From: Pomphorhynchus laevis
Lineage: Eukaryota; Acanthocephala; Palaeacanthocephala; Echinorhynchida; Pomphorhynchidae
Length of the DNA stretch: 64,000 bases
NCBI GenBank assembly: GCA_012934845.2
Contig: WNNJ02000199.1
Location: 1-64,000 of the forward strand
Direction: 5' to 3'
A model generated the notes under the pieces. It was given only the letters and a program-made list of their open reading frames with translations, did not search any database and had not been told where the DNA came from. Positions 42,707 through 53,690 of the stretch are shown piece by piece. Position 1 is the stretch's first letter. Each line of letters opens with the position of its first letter. The translations under genes and the position numbers were made by a program.

Positions 42707-43519
42707 TCAAGTCAAACTTATTGGCCGATAATTTTGAGGATTTACCTTATCCCCCTTTTTGAAAACTGGAATGACTAATGCTCTCTTCCACATATCTGGG
42801 AGTATGCCAGTTCTCAAGGACCAATAGTAAATATCAAAAAGCGAAAGATATATTTTCGATGCAACTTTGCGTAATAATATACTAGGAATACCATCAGGAC
42901 CTGAACTATTTTTAGCCGGTAGCTTCGATAAGATATTAAGAACATCGAGCGGGTCAAAGTAGAGGTTAGAATCCTGGTACTGGAGAGAAGAAATGCCTAT
43001 CGTAATGTTATAGTCACATAGGGAAAATCGATTGCGAGTGAGACAAAAGTTCTTGGCAAGGATATTGGCAAAGGAAAGAGGATAAACCGATTTTCGATCA
43101 CCATCAACCAGACAGTTGATTGACGAAGATACTCTCTTACGGTTGCCAAGTAGTTGAAAAAGTCTCTTTTGATCGACACGAGACAAGGAACATATGGCAG
43201 CAATGAATCGATGTTTCTTCTGACGTTTAAGAGAAGTCACCCTGTTGCGAATGGTAGTATAAAATCTGAAGGATCCGAGTCCACGCTTAAATAGTAGGAA
43301 AGTATGATCACGTTCTCTGACAGCTCGATTCAACTCACTGTCAAACCATTTGGGTTTGGAGGATGGTGGTTTACGTGTTACGCAAGGGGAAAAGGCGTGA
43401 AGTAGATTAATCAATGTTGTGTGGAGGAACGACCAGGCCACATGAACACCGACTGTTCTAGCACAAGACCATCTTACTAGGCTCAGCATTTCATTAATTG
43501 TATCGTAATCCGCATTCAT
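42707..43519 (-). pseudogene. Inter-domain and RT finger region of element C
   Basis: A 270-codon frame: 'PPSSKPKWFDSELNRAVRER' (the W-F-D/N-x-E-L block typical after the endonuclease in CR1/jockey-type ORF2), 'LLGNRKRVSSSINCLVDG', 'KNSSGPDGIPSILLRKV' and 'WKRALVIPVFKKGDKVNPQN' leading to 'YRPISLT'. The same frame continues into the RT after one TGA. A frame change upstream separates it from the endonuclease. Confidence 0.8.
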
Positions 43520-43535
43520 AACACCAATCGTTTTT

Positions 43536-44222
43536 TTATTTGACCAGACGCGAAATATGACCAGGTAGGATGATACGTAAAGCGCAGTGATCGCTAGAGC
43601 CTAATGGCGGACCGCAATTTAATGACTCAACGACAGAATCATTGGTACATAGGCATAAATCTAGCAGGGAATGACATTTATTACGGATACGAGTATTACA
43701 ATGGACAAGCTGACAAAGTGTGAGCTCATTGAATACATCAAGTAAGGCTGATGATTCTTCATCACACCCCTGGATCGCGGTATAAGAGACCCAATCGATA
43801 TTTGGAGTGTTAAGATCTCCGCAGATTAAGGTATCCACATCGCCGGAACAGTGATGTTTTAACGACTTGATGATGAGTGGTGTTTTTGATCGAGGACTAC
43901 GATAAACAATACAAATGCGATAGACCTTACCTCGTTCCTCCGTCACTTCAATCCACAAAAGCTCATTTCCATAATCATCAGAACACGACTCTATTACGTT
44001 ATAAACAAGATTGTCGCGTATATAAGCAGCTAAACCGCCACCTCTAGAGATTTTTCGATCACAGCGAACTATCGTATAACCGTGAATACCGACTTCAGAA
44101 TCCAGAATATTACAATTTAACCAAGTTTCAGTGAAAAACAGCATGTCGAGATTTTCATGATGTACTATTGCTTTGATTTCATCTAACTTGTTAAACAAAC
44201 TCAAAACATTTGAATAGAGCAT
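43536..44222 (-). pseudogene. AP endonuclease of element C
   Basis: A 228-codon frame with exonuclease-endonuclease-phosphatase motifs: 'LYSNVLSLFNKLDE' (Asn position), 'LFFTETWLN' (Glu), 'RGGGLAAYIRD', 'RICIVYRSPRS', 'LICGDLNTPNIDW' (Asp/Asn) and 'PLGSSDHCALRI' (Ser-Asp-His). The catalytic set is complete. The frame shifts at its end beside a homopolymer. No ATG-containing start is obvious other than M1 here; the native ORF2 start may lie a little upstream. Confidence 0.85.
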
Positions 44223-44424
44223 GTAAAGGCCAGCTTTGGTAGATGTACAGGGAAACTTGTGGACATTTTATTTTTGAGAATTCATACAATCGAACAAAGA
44301 AAATAAATCCGGATGATTGACTGTTGGTAGCGAGTTACAGAGCCTACAGTTGAGTTGGAAATGCGTGCGACACAGAGACGTTCGATATCATGTAACGAAA
44401 TGTCTCGAGAGCTGTTGATAAAAA

Positions 44425-45545
44425 TCAAGTGGAGACTCTGCGTCGCACAACCTGAAAATTTCGGATTATAAGATTTTCTTCACCATTCATTCGACGCTCG
44501 GCCATCTCATGTTTGGCAGTAAACAACTGTTTTCTGTCCTCTGGAGATAAATCTTTAAAAAGACGAATACTCAAACCTCTTAGAAGATGACTGTTTCGTA
44601 GTATAAGTGAACTCACTACGGTGGAGGCAAGAACAACTTTGAGTAAACGAGCTCGACTATCTGATTCTTTTTTACCAAGACGAAATAAATATGCTACACG
44701 CAAATCCTTTCAAACTGTGGCAGAGCAGTTTTGCAAAACACATGAGAGGATTGATTTAACTGCATTGACATCATGCTGAATCTGTAAGTCATTGATAACG
44801 GCAGATGATTCGATGAGGTTTGCAATAAGCACACAGTGAGCCCTATCAGAGTGTGCGCAAAGAAGGGTTAGAATTAGAAGGAACTCTCTCACTATTAGGA
44901 GCGTTATTCGGTGACGAAGATGGCGAGATAGAAGTCAGCTGTAAATTTGGACGGTGTTACGTAGGAACTGGCAGCTGAGCTAAATTTACAAGGGACGCAA
45001 TACCACGTGGATTATCTGATGATGACGTAGAAATGCACTGAGAGGTAGAAATGTAAGGTGATTTATCTGATACGACTAAAGAAATACTGGGTTGCAAATG
45101 GTCAATGACAGTAACATCAGAAGATTGAGCTGATTGATTGGGCAAAATTGAAGGATGTATAGTAATACCTGTAGAAGAGATGGGAGATTTGGCATTCTTA
45201 GAGGCAATCGAATGCGGAAGAATTGGGCATCGAGGTTGAAACTTATTACAAGACGAAGAGGCATGTGTGGACATCGCTGCATTGCCAGATTGTTTCAATA
45301 TATTTGTCTTGAGACTCTATTTCACTCTTCATCATATTTATCATCTTAGCCGAACAGTAGCCACAGTAGAATTCGTTGTCTGCAAGACAAGATGCCTGGG
45401 ATTCTGAAGTCCAAATACTTACCCACGTGTGACAATCATTGTTTGAGCAAAGGACTTGTTGTTCAGATCAATTGGAAACATCTCTAGCATCAGTGTTGGA
45501 CGCGACATGGTTAGAAACTTGAGACTTTTGTTTTTTCCGACCCAT
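44425..45545 (-). pseudogene. ORF1 of element C, broken
   Basis: Starts at ATG 45545 ('MGRKKQKSQVSN'). A TGA follows near codon 26, then the Cys/Trp module 'CSNNDCHTWVSIW' and 'EFYCGYCSAKMINMM' (about 45450-45320). A Ser/Pro-rich middle lies in 45298-44957. The basic C-terminal region is split at 44710/44703 ('HDVNAVKSIL', 'VAYLFRLGKK', 'LSIRLFKDLSPEDRKQL', 'NLIIRNFQVVRRR'). Three or more lesions. The module and C-terminal blocks match ORF1 of family D. Confidence 0.7.
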
Positions 45546-45589
45546 TTGTATATAGTCGTTTGATTCGTGATTTTATTCTCCTCGTTGTA

Positions 45590-45735
45590 TGTATATTAGA
45601 TTGTATGTTATTTATCTAGTATTTATGTATGTTATTTTATCTCAAACTTTTTTTATTAATACAGATTTTTCCGCGACCGTAGCGATCTGAACTGTAATCT
45701 GCAATGTATTTACTTTAGATCTCAAACTTTTTAAG
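45590..45735 (-). promoter_or_regulatory. 5' leader of element C (shared GTTTGAGAT module)
   Basis: Reverse complement: 'AAAGTTTGAGATCTAAAGT' (at about 45732) and 'AAAAAAAGTTTGAGATAAAAT' (at about 45653) followed by 'AACATACATAAATAC' and a run to the ORF1 start. The same core occurs upstream of ORF1 in A4, D1 and D2. Promoter or translation-leader function is inferred from this conservation only. Confidence 0.55.
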
Positions 45736-45747
45736 GTCCACAGAAGA

Positions 45748-45861
45748 ATTTCTACAAAAGAATTTTTAGAACAGACAAAAGAAATAAATTTTCAAAATAC
45801 TAATACTTACGATTTGTACGCTTTATACAAATTGTATTTACTTTAGATCTCAACTTTTTTT
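45748..45861. repeat. Penelope scrap joined to a GTTTGAGAT-type leader unit
   Basis: 45752-45833 (plus) matches the Penelope copy at about 13166-13245 ('AGAACAGACAAAAG', 'AAATAAATTTTCAAAATA', 'CGCTTTATACAAAT'). It is followed without a gap by another leader unit (TGTATTTACTTTAGATCTCA, 45833-45852). Confidence 0.65.
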
Positions 45862-46127
45862 AAGGCAGTCCCCATTTTGATTGTTGACAGATATGTCTTT
45901 CGCTGAGCGTTGTCTCTGGCGTGTTGCTCGGACTTAGCTAAATGCTTGGATAGAATCTGGAGAAACTGATCTGTATATTGTAAATTTTCTGGTATTTCGG
46001 CGTCGTCCACGATTGAGATGTCTTCCGCTATGAAAATGTTTTCTGAGAATTGTAAGATAAGACCAAATGCGCCATATCTTAAAAAGAACAAATGGCTCAA
46101 AAATAAGGATTTATTTTTACGTGGCAA
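45843..46127 (-). other. Unrecognised 94-codon frame
   Basis: The frame contains 'RYGAFGLILQFSENIFIAED', 'ENLQYTDQFLQILSKHLAK' and ends 'STIKMGTALKKVEI'. The composition is protein-like (amphipathic, balanced charge), unlike a chance frame. The first 10-15 codons overlap the 3' tail of A4. The remainder may be a displaced host exon or a fragment of an unknown element. No family is recognised. Confidence 0.3.
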
Positions 46128-46173
46128 ACGCGTGTCTGCGCACGCTTACATGACAACAACAAAAAACAAAAAT

Positions 46174-47704
46174 CTAATCATGTGTCGGTAAGGTGGGTAC
46201 GGAGGCGACATTTGAATGTAATAAAGGAGAGAGCGCGGCGGACGTCAAGATGGAGCTGATTGCAGGCGAGTGGGTCGGTGACGAGGAAGGATCGGAGACC
46301 GTAGTTGTTAGAGTAGTTGGGAACGTGGAGTAAGATGAAATTACGGGAACGCAGTGATGGATGAGGTGTGGCGAATGTCGTCTAAGAAAGGGAGGTTGAT
46401 GAACGATGGGGATCCGACAGCGATGAGACGGAAAGTTTTGAGAAGTCGGAATTGTATGTAAATGTGGATGGTGGGCCAAGAGAGTTGGGCAAGATATGTG
46501 GATGTGTGGTCAAAGCGACGGAGACGTAGGAGCAATCGAACGGATGAGTTGATGATGCGTTCTAGGGGTTGGATGATGGATTTTTGGGAATTTGCGAAAA
46601 GGTTGAGGCAGTAATCGATTTTAGGGAAAAGAAACGATGAAAGAAGAGACATACAAGGAAACGGAACTCGATAAGAGAGCGTATACGGCGGATTTCACAG
46701 AGAATTAAGTTAGACGAGCGGACCTTGTCACGGACGAAGGGTTTGAGGGAAAGGTTATTATCGAAATGGAATCCTATGAAAGTGAGATTGTGGACTATGG
46801 GGATGATTGAGGAGGCAAAAGATAGAGTGAAAGTTTGAGATATGTTTAGGTTTGACGGGGGTAGGATCCTACATTATTTTGGAACTTTGTCAGGCGTTTA
46901 GAACGAGATGGAGATTGGAGAGACGTTTGTAGATAGAAGAAAGACAGTTGGATGCAGAAATGCCGATATCGTGTATGCGATGGGTGAGTGCATGAGCATA
47001 TATGAGGATGTCATCGGCGTATTGCATGACGTTAAAGGAGTAAGGTTTGATAAACAGAGAGAGATCGCCAAGCAGAAGAGAGAAAAGCAGGGGACCTAGG
47101 ACTGAACCTTGTGGGACCCCGCAAAAAATAGGGATGGGAGGAGAGGATGATGAATTAAGAACAGACGCGAAAAGGAACGGTCGGATAGATATGAGGCGAA
47201 CCATGCTACGGAGGAGGAAGAAAAGCCGTAATCATAACGAAGGCGAGAAAGGAGGACGGAGTGGTCGACAATGTCGAATGCGGAGGAGAGGTCGAGGGAG
47301 ATGAGAACACTATATAGAAGCCTTGTCTCGAGAAATGAGTAAGTCGTTGTACACTTTTATGCATGCGATTTCTGTCGAGTGATTAGAGCGGAAAGCGGAT
47401 TAGAAAGGAGGGTACAGGTTGGATGATGACAGATAAACGTTGATTTGTATTAAGATGAGGCGTTCTAAGAGCTTAGAAAGAGTAGGGAGTAGTGAAATGG
47501 GGCGATAGCTAGAAGGAAGGGGTCGAGCGATTGTTTCTTAAGGAGGGGACGAACGATTGCGGATTTCCAGTGTGAAGGGAAGATACGACTGCGGATGGAC
47601 GAGTAAAACAAGGTTGTGAGAAATGGGGATATCGATGAGCATATGGATTTTAATATGTGAGTAGGCAGGGGATCGGCAGGTGAGGTTTTGTTGGGCAAGG
47701 ACAT
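46174..47704 (-). pseudogene. RT of A4 in several frames
   Basis: 'MSLPNKTSPADPLPTHILKS' and 'SHWKSAIVRPLLKKQS' (47704-47540), motif A '[14 protein letters not shown]' in another frame near 47280, motif B '[19 protein letters not shown]' and motif C 'VMQYADDILIYAH' (47130-46990), then thumb remnants and 'RLRRFDHTSTYLAQLSWPT' near 46510. The catalytic residues survive but the frames do not connect. Confidence 0.75.
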
Positions 47705-47743
47705 GAGGACAGATTGTGCTTCTGTAGGTGAGACAGGGATCAG

Positions 47744-49083
47744 CTAAAAGAGTTCCGGAAGGATGAGAGTAGACTGGGCAGAGTGGGATAGGATGGAGAC
47801 CGGGGTGTGAGAGAGCAACGTGGATACTTTAGTCTGGAGAAATGACGAATAATCATTGGCATTGATGTTGCACGGCGAAGAGGAGCGAGCAAGGATTGAG
47901 TTAAAAGTATGCCAGAGAGTCTTAGAGTTGAATGAAGTGATGATTTTATGCTGCCAGAAGGAGTTGCATTTGGTACGTAGTAGCTTGAGATGATACCGGC
48001 GAAGAGCAAGATAGGAATCACGGAAAGACGGAGTGATCGAGCGGAAATCACGTCTGAGAGAGCGGTGATAGACTCGAAAAGCATGGCGGAGTCGACGCTT
48101 TGATAGTAGGCATTGGATGTCAAACCATGGGGCACGGTGCAAGCGACGGTGTGGGTGAGACTTGAAGGGCAAGAGAATATCGAGAGTGGATGTGAGTTCA
48201 GAGTCGAAAAGAAAGGCGAGATCGTGAGGAGATGAATATGTTATTGTTGGTAATGATAGAGACGATTTGAGTAAGGCGGAGCGGAGTAGGGAGAGGTCAA
48301 GATTTCTCCAAGGGCGATGTAGGATTGTTGGTGTGTGAGGAGTGGTGTGGTTATGAGTGAGATCAAGGGTTATAAGAAAGTGACCGGTTAGACCAGGATC
48401 AGAGATGAACAGTGAGGTGTAGGCAGCAAAATGATCGGGGACAGCGATGATGTCGAGGGCCCCACCAAGTATATGTGAGGGGGCAGTGGAGATTAGTTTG
48501 TAATTGTAGTTGGATAGAATGGTGATGAAGCAGATGGAATCTGTGGAAGAGGGGCGGTCTAGGCGGATATTGAAGTCGCCTAGAACGAGTGAAGGGATTG
48601 AGGACAAAGAACAATGAGAAAGGAGGTCAGCGAGTTCGGTAAAAATAAGGCTGTAGGAGCTGATGAACCAGGACGGTATACAATGGCGAGATCTAGAGTG
48701 ATCGGGTTAGAATAACGACAAGTGAGCAATTCAAAAGAGCAAGGACTGAAAGTGGGATTGATTTTGCGAAGAGATGCTGGGTGACGCGCAAATGCGACGA
48801 TGCCGCCATGATTAGAGGATTTAGAAGGGCATGAGCTGAGGGGGCGGGCGGATTTGACTAGGGAGCAACCGGCAGAGAGTAGACGGCGAATAGAAAGGTC
48901 GTCGGAATCTGAGTGCCAGGATTCGGTGAGGCAGAAGAGATCGATGGATTGCTTGGTGAATAGGTTGAGGATAAGATTGGATTTATTGAGAATAGATCTA
49001 GTGTTGAGGAGACCGAGGCGGAAACCGTGTGTTGTGGCGAAAGAGTCTAGTGGAGAAGACACATAGGAGAGATGGAGCGCCAT
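47744..49083 (-). pseudogene. ORF2 N-terminal part of A4: AP endonuclease and connector
   Basis: 49083-48583 starts with ATG 'MALHLSYVSSPLDSF' and carries the Asn and Glu endonuclease motifs ('LLNTRSILNK', 'CLTESWHS'). A frame change near 48640 leads into 48607-47744 with 'LVLGDFNIRLD', 'HILGGALDIIAV' and a 'GLTGH' in place of SDH, so the catalytic Ser-Asp is replaced. The connector closely matches A2 over its length, which shows the copies are related recently. Confidence 0.8.
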
Positions 49084-49130
49084 CGAATTTTTGGACGGGT
49101 GTGGACAACTTGAAAATTTCCGTCTATGTT

Positions 49131-50060
49131 TCAGATGGAGAGTGATGTTTCGCCGTTTTCCTCGCGACCTCGTGTTTCGATGCGGGCTGAAGAGATTTGA
49201 GCGATTTCAGAAGTGGCGCGATCAAGGGAAATTCGAGTGATTGAAGATGACATGAGTTTGAATCGTTGAGAGAGGACAGAAGACGCGTGAGAGCGATGCT
49301 TGAAAACAATTTTTAGGAGAGGGGGCTGGGAAGGATTAGATTGAGAAGATTTGTTTAGACGGATGAAGTGCGACAGGAGAAATGTCCTTGAAAAAGGATG
49401 GTTCATCCGCAGGGACAATAGACGAGAGGATTGATCTGAAGGCGGAAACATCGTGGTCTAAACGTGCTTGTGGAAATAAGGAGTTAGAAGGCGTGATATT
49501 AGTGACAATGACGCAACGATCGCGAGAAGCAAAGCGCTTCCGTAAAGGAGGACGACTAACGTGAGTAGGTGAGATTACGATAGCAGAGCTGGCAGTTGAT
49601 GATTTAGAGTGATTTGATTTGACGACAGGAGACAGAGGATAATGATAATAAAGAGGGTGGCAAGAGATGTGAGGAAAGGTTATGAGTGGAAGGTTGGTGG
49701 ATGTGATTTTGATTGATGGATGCAAGTTATTGAGAAACGAGACGGGAAGGACGGGACGTGGGGTGTCAGGGAGTGAAGATGACATGGAATGGGAAGTGTA
49801 TATGGTGGCAGAGTCGGTGGGTGGAGAAAGGACATTAGAAACTACGGGGTAGTTTGAGTTGACGTGTTGGATGTTGATATGTGCTCTTTGGAAAGGTTGC
49901 ATATTAGTTTGTTGGCACAAAAACCACATACGAAGTCTTCTTTAGCCTTATTCTTGTCGTAGGTGATTATTGTCCAGACGCTGCAGTCGTGTATCGATCA
50001 CTGTACTTGCAGTTGTCCATAGTTAGTGTCGGTCTTAGTTGTTTTCTTACTTCCTCCCAT
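49131..50060 (-). pseudogene. ORF1 of A4
   Basis: ATG at 50060 ('MGGSKKTTKTDTN'). 'LQVQ' is followed by a TGA exactly where the other ORF1 proteins have the first Cys of the module, then 'CSVW' and 'DFVCGFCANKLIC'. A frame change near 49930 leads to 49929-49336 ('SLPDTPRPVLPVSFLNN', 'ASRDRCVIVTNITPSN') and another near 49360 to 49451-49131. The N-terminal third differs from that of A2 while the rest is nearly the same, so the two copies have different 5' modules. Confidence 0.7.
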
Positions 50061-50064
50061 AAAC

Positions 50065-50228
50065 GATGGTTGCCGTCGATTGTTGTCGTCGATGGTTTTC
50101 GTCGATGGTTGTCGTCGATGTTTGTCGTCGATGTTTGTCGTCGATGGTTGTCGTCGATGTTTGTCGTCGATGTTTGTCGTCGATGGTTGTCGTCGATGGT
50201 TGTCGTCGATGGTTGTCGTCAATGGTTG
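50065..50228. repeat. 13-bp minisatellite in the A4 5' UTR
   Basis: About 12.6 copies of GATGGTTGTCGTC, most units differing only at one position (GATGTTTGTCGTC). It begins 5 nt upstream of the A4 ORF1 ATG (minus strand) and ends at the leader. Because 13 is not a multiple of 3, three units make a 39-nt period in any reading frame. Confidence 0.95.
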
Positions 50229-50234
50229 ATATGT

Positions 50235-50312
50235 AATTTGTGTGTATATTAATCTCTCAAATGTATTTACTTTAGATCTCAAATGTATTTACTTTAGATC
50301 TCAAACTTTTTT
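50235..50312 (-). promoter_or_regulatory. 5' leader of A4 (shared GTTTGAGAT module, tandem)
   Basis: Reverse complement: AAAAAAGTTTGAGATCTAAA, GTAAATACATTTGAGATCTA, AAGTAAATACATTTGAGAGA, then TTAATATACACACAAATTAC. The unit TTTGAGATCTAAAGTAAATACA is repeated about 2.5 times. The GAGAGATTAATATACACAC end is the same as in element D1 although their ORFs belong to different families. Confidence 0.6.
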
Positions 50313-50369
50313 AAGGTGTAAAGTTATAAGGTGTAAAGTTATTTCAAAGTTATATATTCGAACGTTCGA

Positions 50370-53055
50370 AGCGTTCTCAATAAGATGGATGAATTGAAGG
50401 TCATAGCTACATATCATCATCCAAATATCATTGCAATTAGTAAATCTTGGCTCTCTGACCTTGTTCTTGATAGCTTATTGTCCATAGATGAATATAACCT
50501 GTTTCGTTGTGATCGATCTGGTCGAAGGAGATGAGTGTACACACTACACCAATATTAGGTGTTGGTGTAGTGTGTTTGCAGACGATTAGTGATGCCCATG
50601 GGATTGAGGCTTTATACCAAAAATTGTGCCTTGATCAGGTTAATTTTATGTATGTACTAGTGTTCTATCGTCTCCTAGTCGCATTGCATCGGACTCGGTT
50701 TTATTGAGTGTTCTACACAACAGTGGTCTGCATCAGCATGCACGTGAGGCAACCCGTTTCACTAGCCAGTCGTCTGCCCAGCTAGACGTGGTCTTGTCTT
50801 CGTTTAAGTCTGATATTACTCACATAGATTATCTTTATGGACTGGGGATATGCGATTATTGCGTTATGTCCTTTTCATTTAAATGCGCAAACAATGTAAC
50901 GTCGGTCAGCCCCATGCAAGGTAAGCCTCTGAACTTCTGAAATGTTGATTTCGACGTAATTATCTACAGATTGAATCTGGTTAGATGACCAGAACCATAT
51001 ATATCCGGAAGTGACGATGCTTGGTATGTTTTTGATAGTACACTATAGCTTACTGATATTGCATTCTCCGAAGTTTAAAACACATAGTGAAGTTTGTCAT
51101 TGGTTTGATGGGCTTCTCCGGTATCTACTCACGCGCACGTAAACATGCGTGGACTTCATTTCGTTGTGGACAACAATCTTATGATTCTTTCAAACAAATT
51201 AGGAATAGATTTAACACTCTCAAGATGACGAAGCATCGTCAGTTTGAGGAGAAGCTGAGTTCTATGGATGGCAAGGCTCTATTTATTCTCTTACATTCGC
51301 AAAATCAGGGGCTCGAATATTCCACTGGTATCGTTCAGGGATGATTCTCAAGGCGAGGTCACGTGTAAAAGTGTCATGGCAAACTTATTTGCCGAAGAGT
51401 TCTCATCGATATTTTGCTTTTCAATGATATTGTGAAGTTCTGAATCAGAAAAGGGTTCAGATGCATTCGACTGATCTAATCTGTCGTTTTGTGCTGAAGA
51501 TGTTTTAAAGCTTCTCTGTAAATTAAAACCGAACATCGCTGCCGGTCCGGACGGACTTCCCTCAATTCTTTTGAATAAAGTTGCTCCTCAAATATATTCA
51601 TATGTTTTCCGTATGTTTCAGTTTTCTATTCTCCAATCTCGAATTCCTTCGCGTTGAAAGGAGTCCGGTGTAGTTCCAGTGTATAAAATGGGAGATCGAC
51701 AAGTGTGTGCGAACTATCGCCCAGTAGCCTTGACATGTATTATTTGTAAGTTGCTTGAAAAGCTTATAGTCAAAAACATATCTTTTGATTTGGAAAGTAA
51801 CGGTAAGCTCACTGACTCACAACACGGTTTCAGACCAAATAGATCAACAATAAGTAATCTTTTGGTTTATTCCAACTCATGGCAGTCTTCATTAGATGAA
51901 CGAGTTCAATCTGATGTGCTTTTTGTAGATTTCTCTCATGCTTTTAATTCAGTTCCGCATGATCACCTCATTCACAAATTGAGGTCACTTAGTCTTTGTC
52001 CTATGTATGTCGCCTGGATTGCAAATTACTTAAGTTCAGGCTCTTTCAAAGTACGTGTAGGTGCAGATATGTCCACCTCATTCGCTATTCATTATGGCGT
52101 TCCACAGGGTGCTGTTATCTCCCCACTTATTTTTATTGACTATATCAATGATCTCCCATCTGTAATTAGTTCTGATGTCGTTATGTATGCTGACGATGTT
52201 AAGATATGGCGGCGTATTAGAGACGGTATGGACATTAAGATGCTTTAAGATGATCTGACATGTCTAGAAAAATGGGCATCAGAAAATGGTTTAAGGGTTA
52301 ACCCTCTAAATGTGCGCATATGTCTATTGGTTCTTCACTAAACTCATCGTATCAGATAGGTTCGATTCAGATAGGCCGAGTGGGTGAATTCAAGGATCTT
52401 GGTGTGATGATGACCAGTAGCTTAAAAACTAATGTCCACACTAGATATATTTGTAATCGAGGCTATCGTATTTTATGGATGTTTTTCAAGTCTTTTGATC
52501 GAATAAGTCCATCAATGTTCAAGCGACTATTTTGCTCTTATATTCTACCCATCCTTGAATACGGTTTACCTGTAACTTATCCCAAGACTTGAGGGAATCC
52601 CGTGACTTCCGAATTTTTCCAATTTGAGATATGCTGAACGTTTGACATCTCTACGTGTCGGCACATTAAAATATCGCAGATCGGCCATTGATTTATCAAC
52701 TGCACTTAAAATTGTATTCGATTTATTTGGTGGTCTCTCTAGCTTATTATCCGTGAATGATAGACGAGAAACTCGTCGGCTTGTGTGGAAATAAATAAAG
52801 CCAAATACAAGAAATCCTGCTCACCATCGATTTGCAACCAGGGTAATTAAGGGATGGAATGCACTTAAGTGCCTTGATATCTCTAGTAGTATATCTAGTG
52901 ATGCTATCAAAAAAGCCATTGAAGCCGAGAGAAGGAATTTGTGACTACTATTTGAATGAATTTTTTTGTTGATATTTTTTATTTTTATTTTTTAATGTTT
53001 TGTAAGCGACACGAGCTTGTAGCTCATTTGCTTCTGTTTGTTATAATAATATAAT
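50370..53055 (+). mobile_element. CR1-like LINE, element F (5'-truncated)
   Basis: Starts inside the endonuclease ('MDELKVIATYHHPNIIAIS', with 'SKSWLSD' for the usual TESW), with scattered endonuclease and connector pieces to 51340, RT 51679-52592, a decayed C-terminus to about 52940, and a 3' tail: TTTTGTAAGC, a GAGCT-TGT-AGCTC stem (53013-53025), CATTTGC and TATAATAATATAATAAT. The tail has the same layout as families A and B. Inactive. Confidence 0.75.
51679..52592 (+). pseudogene. Reverse transcriptase of element F
   Basis: First frame (51679-52248): 'VCANYRPVALTCIICKLLE', 'DSQHGFRPNRSTISNLLV', motif A 'LFVDFSHAFNSVPHD', motif B 'HYGVPQGAVISPLIFIDYI', motif C 'VVMYADDVKIWRR'. A stop ends it. 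The next frame (52320-52592) carries 'FKDLGVMMTSSLKTNVH' and 'FCSYILPILEYGLPV'. All Asp residues of motifs A and C are present. Stops and frame changes at 52246 and 52592 make it non-functional. Confidence 0.8.
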
Positions 53056-53092
53056 AATATAAATATGCAAAATTTATGTTTAACGTTTAAAC

Positions 53093-53400
53093 AATTTTAG
53101 GACACGTTCTGAGGATGTCTAGGGATCGCCTTCCTCGGAGGGTTTTCAATGCCGGACTCTCTGGAAAGAGACCTCGAGGTGGACCTCGAAACCAGTTCAG
53201 AGATCAAATCTCGAAAATGGCCGAAGACCGCCATTGGCTATCTAAAAGAGAACTCTGGTCTGTCGCCCATGCTTGCTATGTCTGGAGTAGTTTTGTTCGT
53301 GCACTGCATCCACGACCCGATACCCGGACAATGTTTGACAGGAAAAATCTTGTTTATTTGTTATTTTGCTCTTCAAGAAATTGTTGCTGTTTAAACATTT
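53093..53400 (+). pseudogene. C-terminal tail of another LINE (RTE-like)
   Basis: 'GHVLRMSRDRLPRRVF' then 'GKRPRGGPRNQFRDQI' and 'DRHWLSKRELW' is the conserved tail found after the RT in RTE-type and related LINEs. Only this end remains, 40 bp beyond element F. Confidence 0.55.
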
Positions 53401-53463
53401 TTGAAATCATTTCAAAATTTAATAAATAATATCAAATTCCCAATCATTTGATTTAATATAATA

Positions 53464-53690
53464 TAAAAAAGTTTGAGAGATTAATATACACACTTAAACA
53501 CACAATACCACACAATCATCAAAAGAAAAAAGCCAAAATCACGAATTTTACCAGAGGAGGACAAGTCAATTCTAACAATTGCCTGTCAATCAAAAAAGTA
53601 CAATCAATCCAGTTCCTAATCAATCCAGGATTACTTAAACGGAACAATATAATAACATACAAGCGAATACCTCGTTGTCTCACGATTACA
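53464..53690 (+). promoter_or_regulatory. 5' leader of element D1 (shared GTTTGAGAT module)
   Basis: AAAAAAGTTTGAGAGATTAA then TATACACACTTAAACACACA, followed by about 195 nt of Asn/Ile-rich leader to the ATG of ORF1. The first 30 nt match the A4 leader read on the minus strand. Confidence 0.55.

Larger units (their letters stand above)
41365..45545 (-). mobile_element. CR1-like LINE, element C (nearly complete)
   Basis: Minus-strand order: ORF1 (from ATG 45545, broken), AP endonuclease (44222-43536), inter-domain/RT fingers (43519-42707), RT (42694-41549), a terminal 'NEWNGLSPGVINSS' helix in another frame near 41520, and a 3' region ending in ATAATAATAAT near 41375. ORF2 has one frame change next to a T7 run near 43528, one TGA between 42707 and 42694, and one frame change near 41545. 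Moderately old. 5' leader sequence lies above 45590. Confidence 0.8.
46105..50060 (-). mobile_element. LINE family A, copy A4 (full length, many lesions)
   Basis: Complete order on the minus strand: leader and minisatellite (50312-50065), ORF1 (50060-49131), ORF2 endonuclease (49083-48400), connecting region (48607-47744), RT fingers (47704-47465), motifs A-C (about 47330-46890), C-terminus (46652-46174) and the 3' tail with hairpin 46130-46145 and AAAAATAAATCC. At least six frame changes. About as long as A2 but with motif B/C retained. Confidence 0.85.

Noticed and set aside
50065-50228. Regular spaced repeats resembling a CRISPR array
   Set aside because: 13-bp units are directly adjacent without spacers, and the genome is eukaryotic.
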